Positions 35,857 through 40,010 of a stretch of 40,010 nt of DNA are shown in pieces. The translations under genes were made by a program, and so were the position numbers. Within the stretch, counting starts at the first letter, position 1; the number at the start of each line of letters is the position of its first letter. The DNA is from an uncultured Verrucomicrobiota bacterium (GTDB taxonomy: Bacteria; Verrucomicrobiota; Kiritimatiellia; CAIQIC01; Lenti-01): positions 1 to 40,010 of the forward strand of contig CALKWZ010000035.1 of assembly GCA_938003985.1 (NCBI GenBank), in the 5' to 3' direction. The notes below the pieces were generated by a model that was given only the letters and a program-made list of their open reading frames with translations, was not told the DNA's origin and did no database searches.

Positions 35857-40010
<4,154 letters not shown>

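Overview
The window is 40 kb of high-GC bacterial chromosome, almost fully coding on both strands. It most likely comes from the PVC group (Verrucomicrobiota, Kiritimatiellota or a relative). The evidence is a secreted hydrolase carrying an SHD1-like domain, an EF-Tu with a non-canonical switch I like one I recall from some planctomycete sequences, and families of short palindromic intergenic repeats. No rRNA or other taxonomic marker was checked, so the phylum is an inference.

Layout. 1-2753: the 3' part of an rseP-type site-2 protease, a rhuM gene lodged between two copies of the rseP 3' end (174-bp direct repeats), and tRNA-Ser(UGA). 2754-5064: intergenic palindromes, then rpsB-tsf on the minus strand with a structured leader and a clear terminator. 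5096-5789: an AbrB-type antitoxin and Doc/Fic toxin pair. 5822-10742: tig-clpP-clpX (nascent-chain folding and regulated proteolysis), then an exported 5'-nucleotidase. 10768-10848: three phased palindromes. 10962-15634: NAD-dependent epimerase, asparagine synthase-like amidotransferase, hexapeptide acyltransferase and a YbhN/AglD-type membrane protein, which look like a cell-surface glycan or lipid cluster. 15666-19345: SHD1 hydrolase, a HAMP sensor ending in a Cys-rich module, an AcpH-like protein and two small unknown proteins. 19718-25413: a NarL-type response regulator and a soluble histidine kinase with eleven PAS domains. 25503-27049: an anchored endonuclease/exonuclease/phosphatase-fold protein and a small secreted protein. 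27101-40010: the conserved tRNA-Thr, tuf, rpmG, tRNA-Trp, secE, nusG, rplKAJL, rpoB, rpoC (3' truncated) block, led by a near-consensus sigma-70 promoter.

Most of the window is housekeeping for translation, transcription and protein quality control. The accessory signals are the rhuM cassette with its host-gene duplication and an AT-rich 27-nt palindrome inside the gene, the phased TACGTA palindromes, the toxin-antitoxin pair with an apparently leaderless transcript, the PAS-array kinase with recent internal duplication, the sensor with the Cys-rich output module, and the altered EF-Tu switch I. I see no CRISPR array, insertion sequence, phage gene or replication origin.
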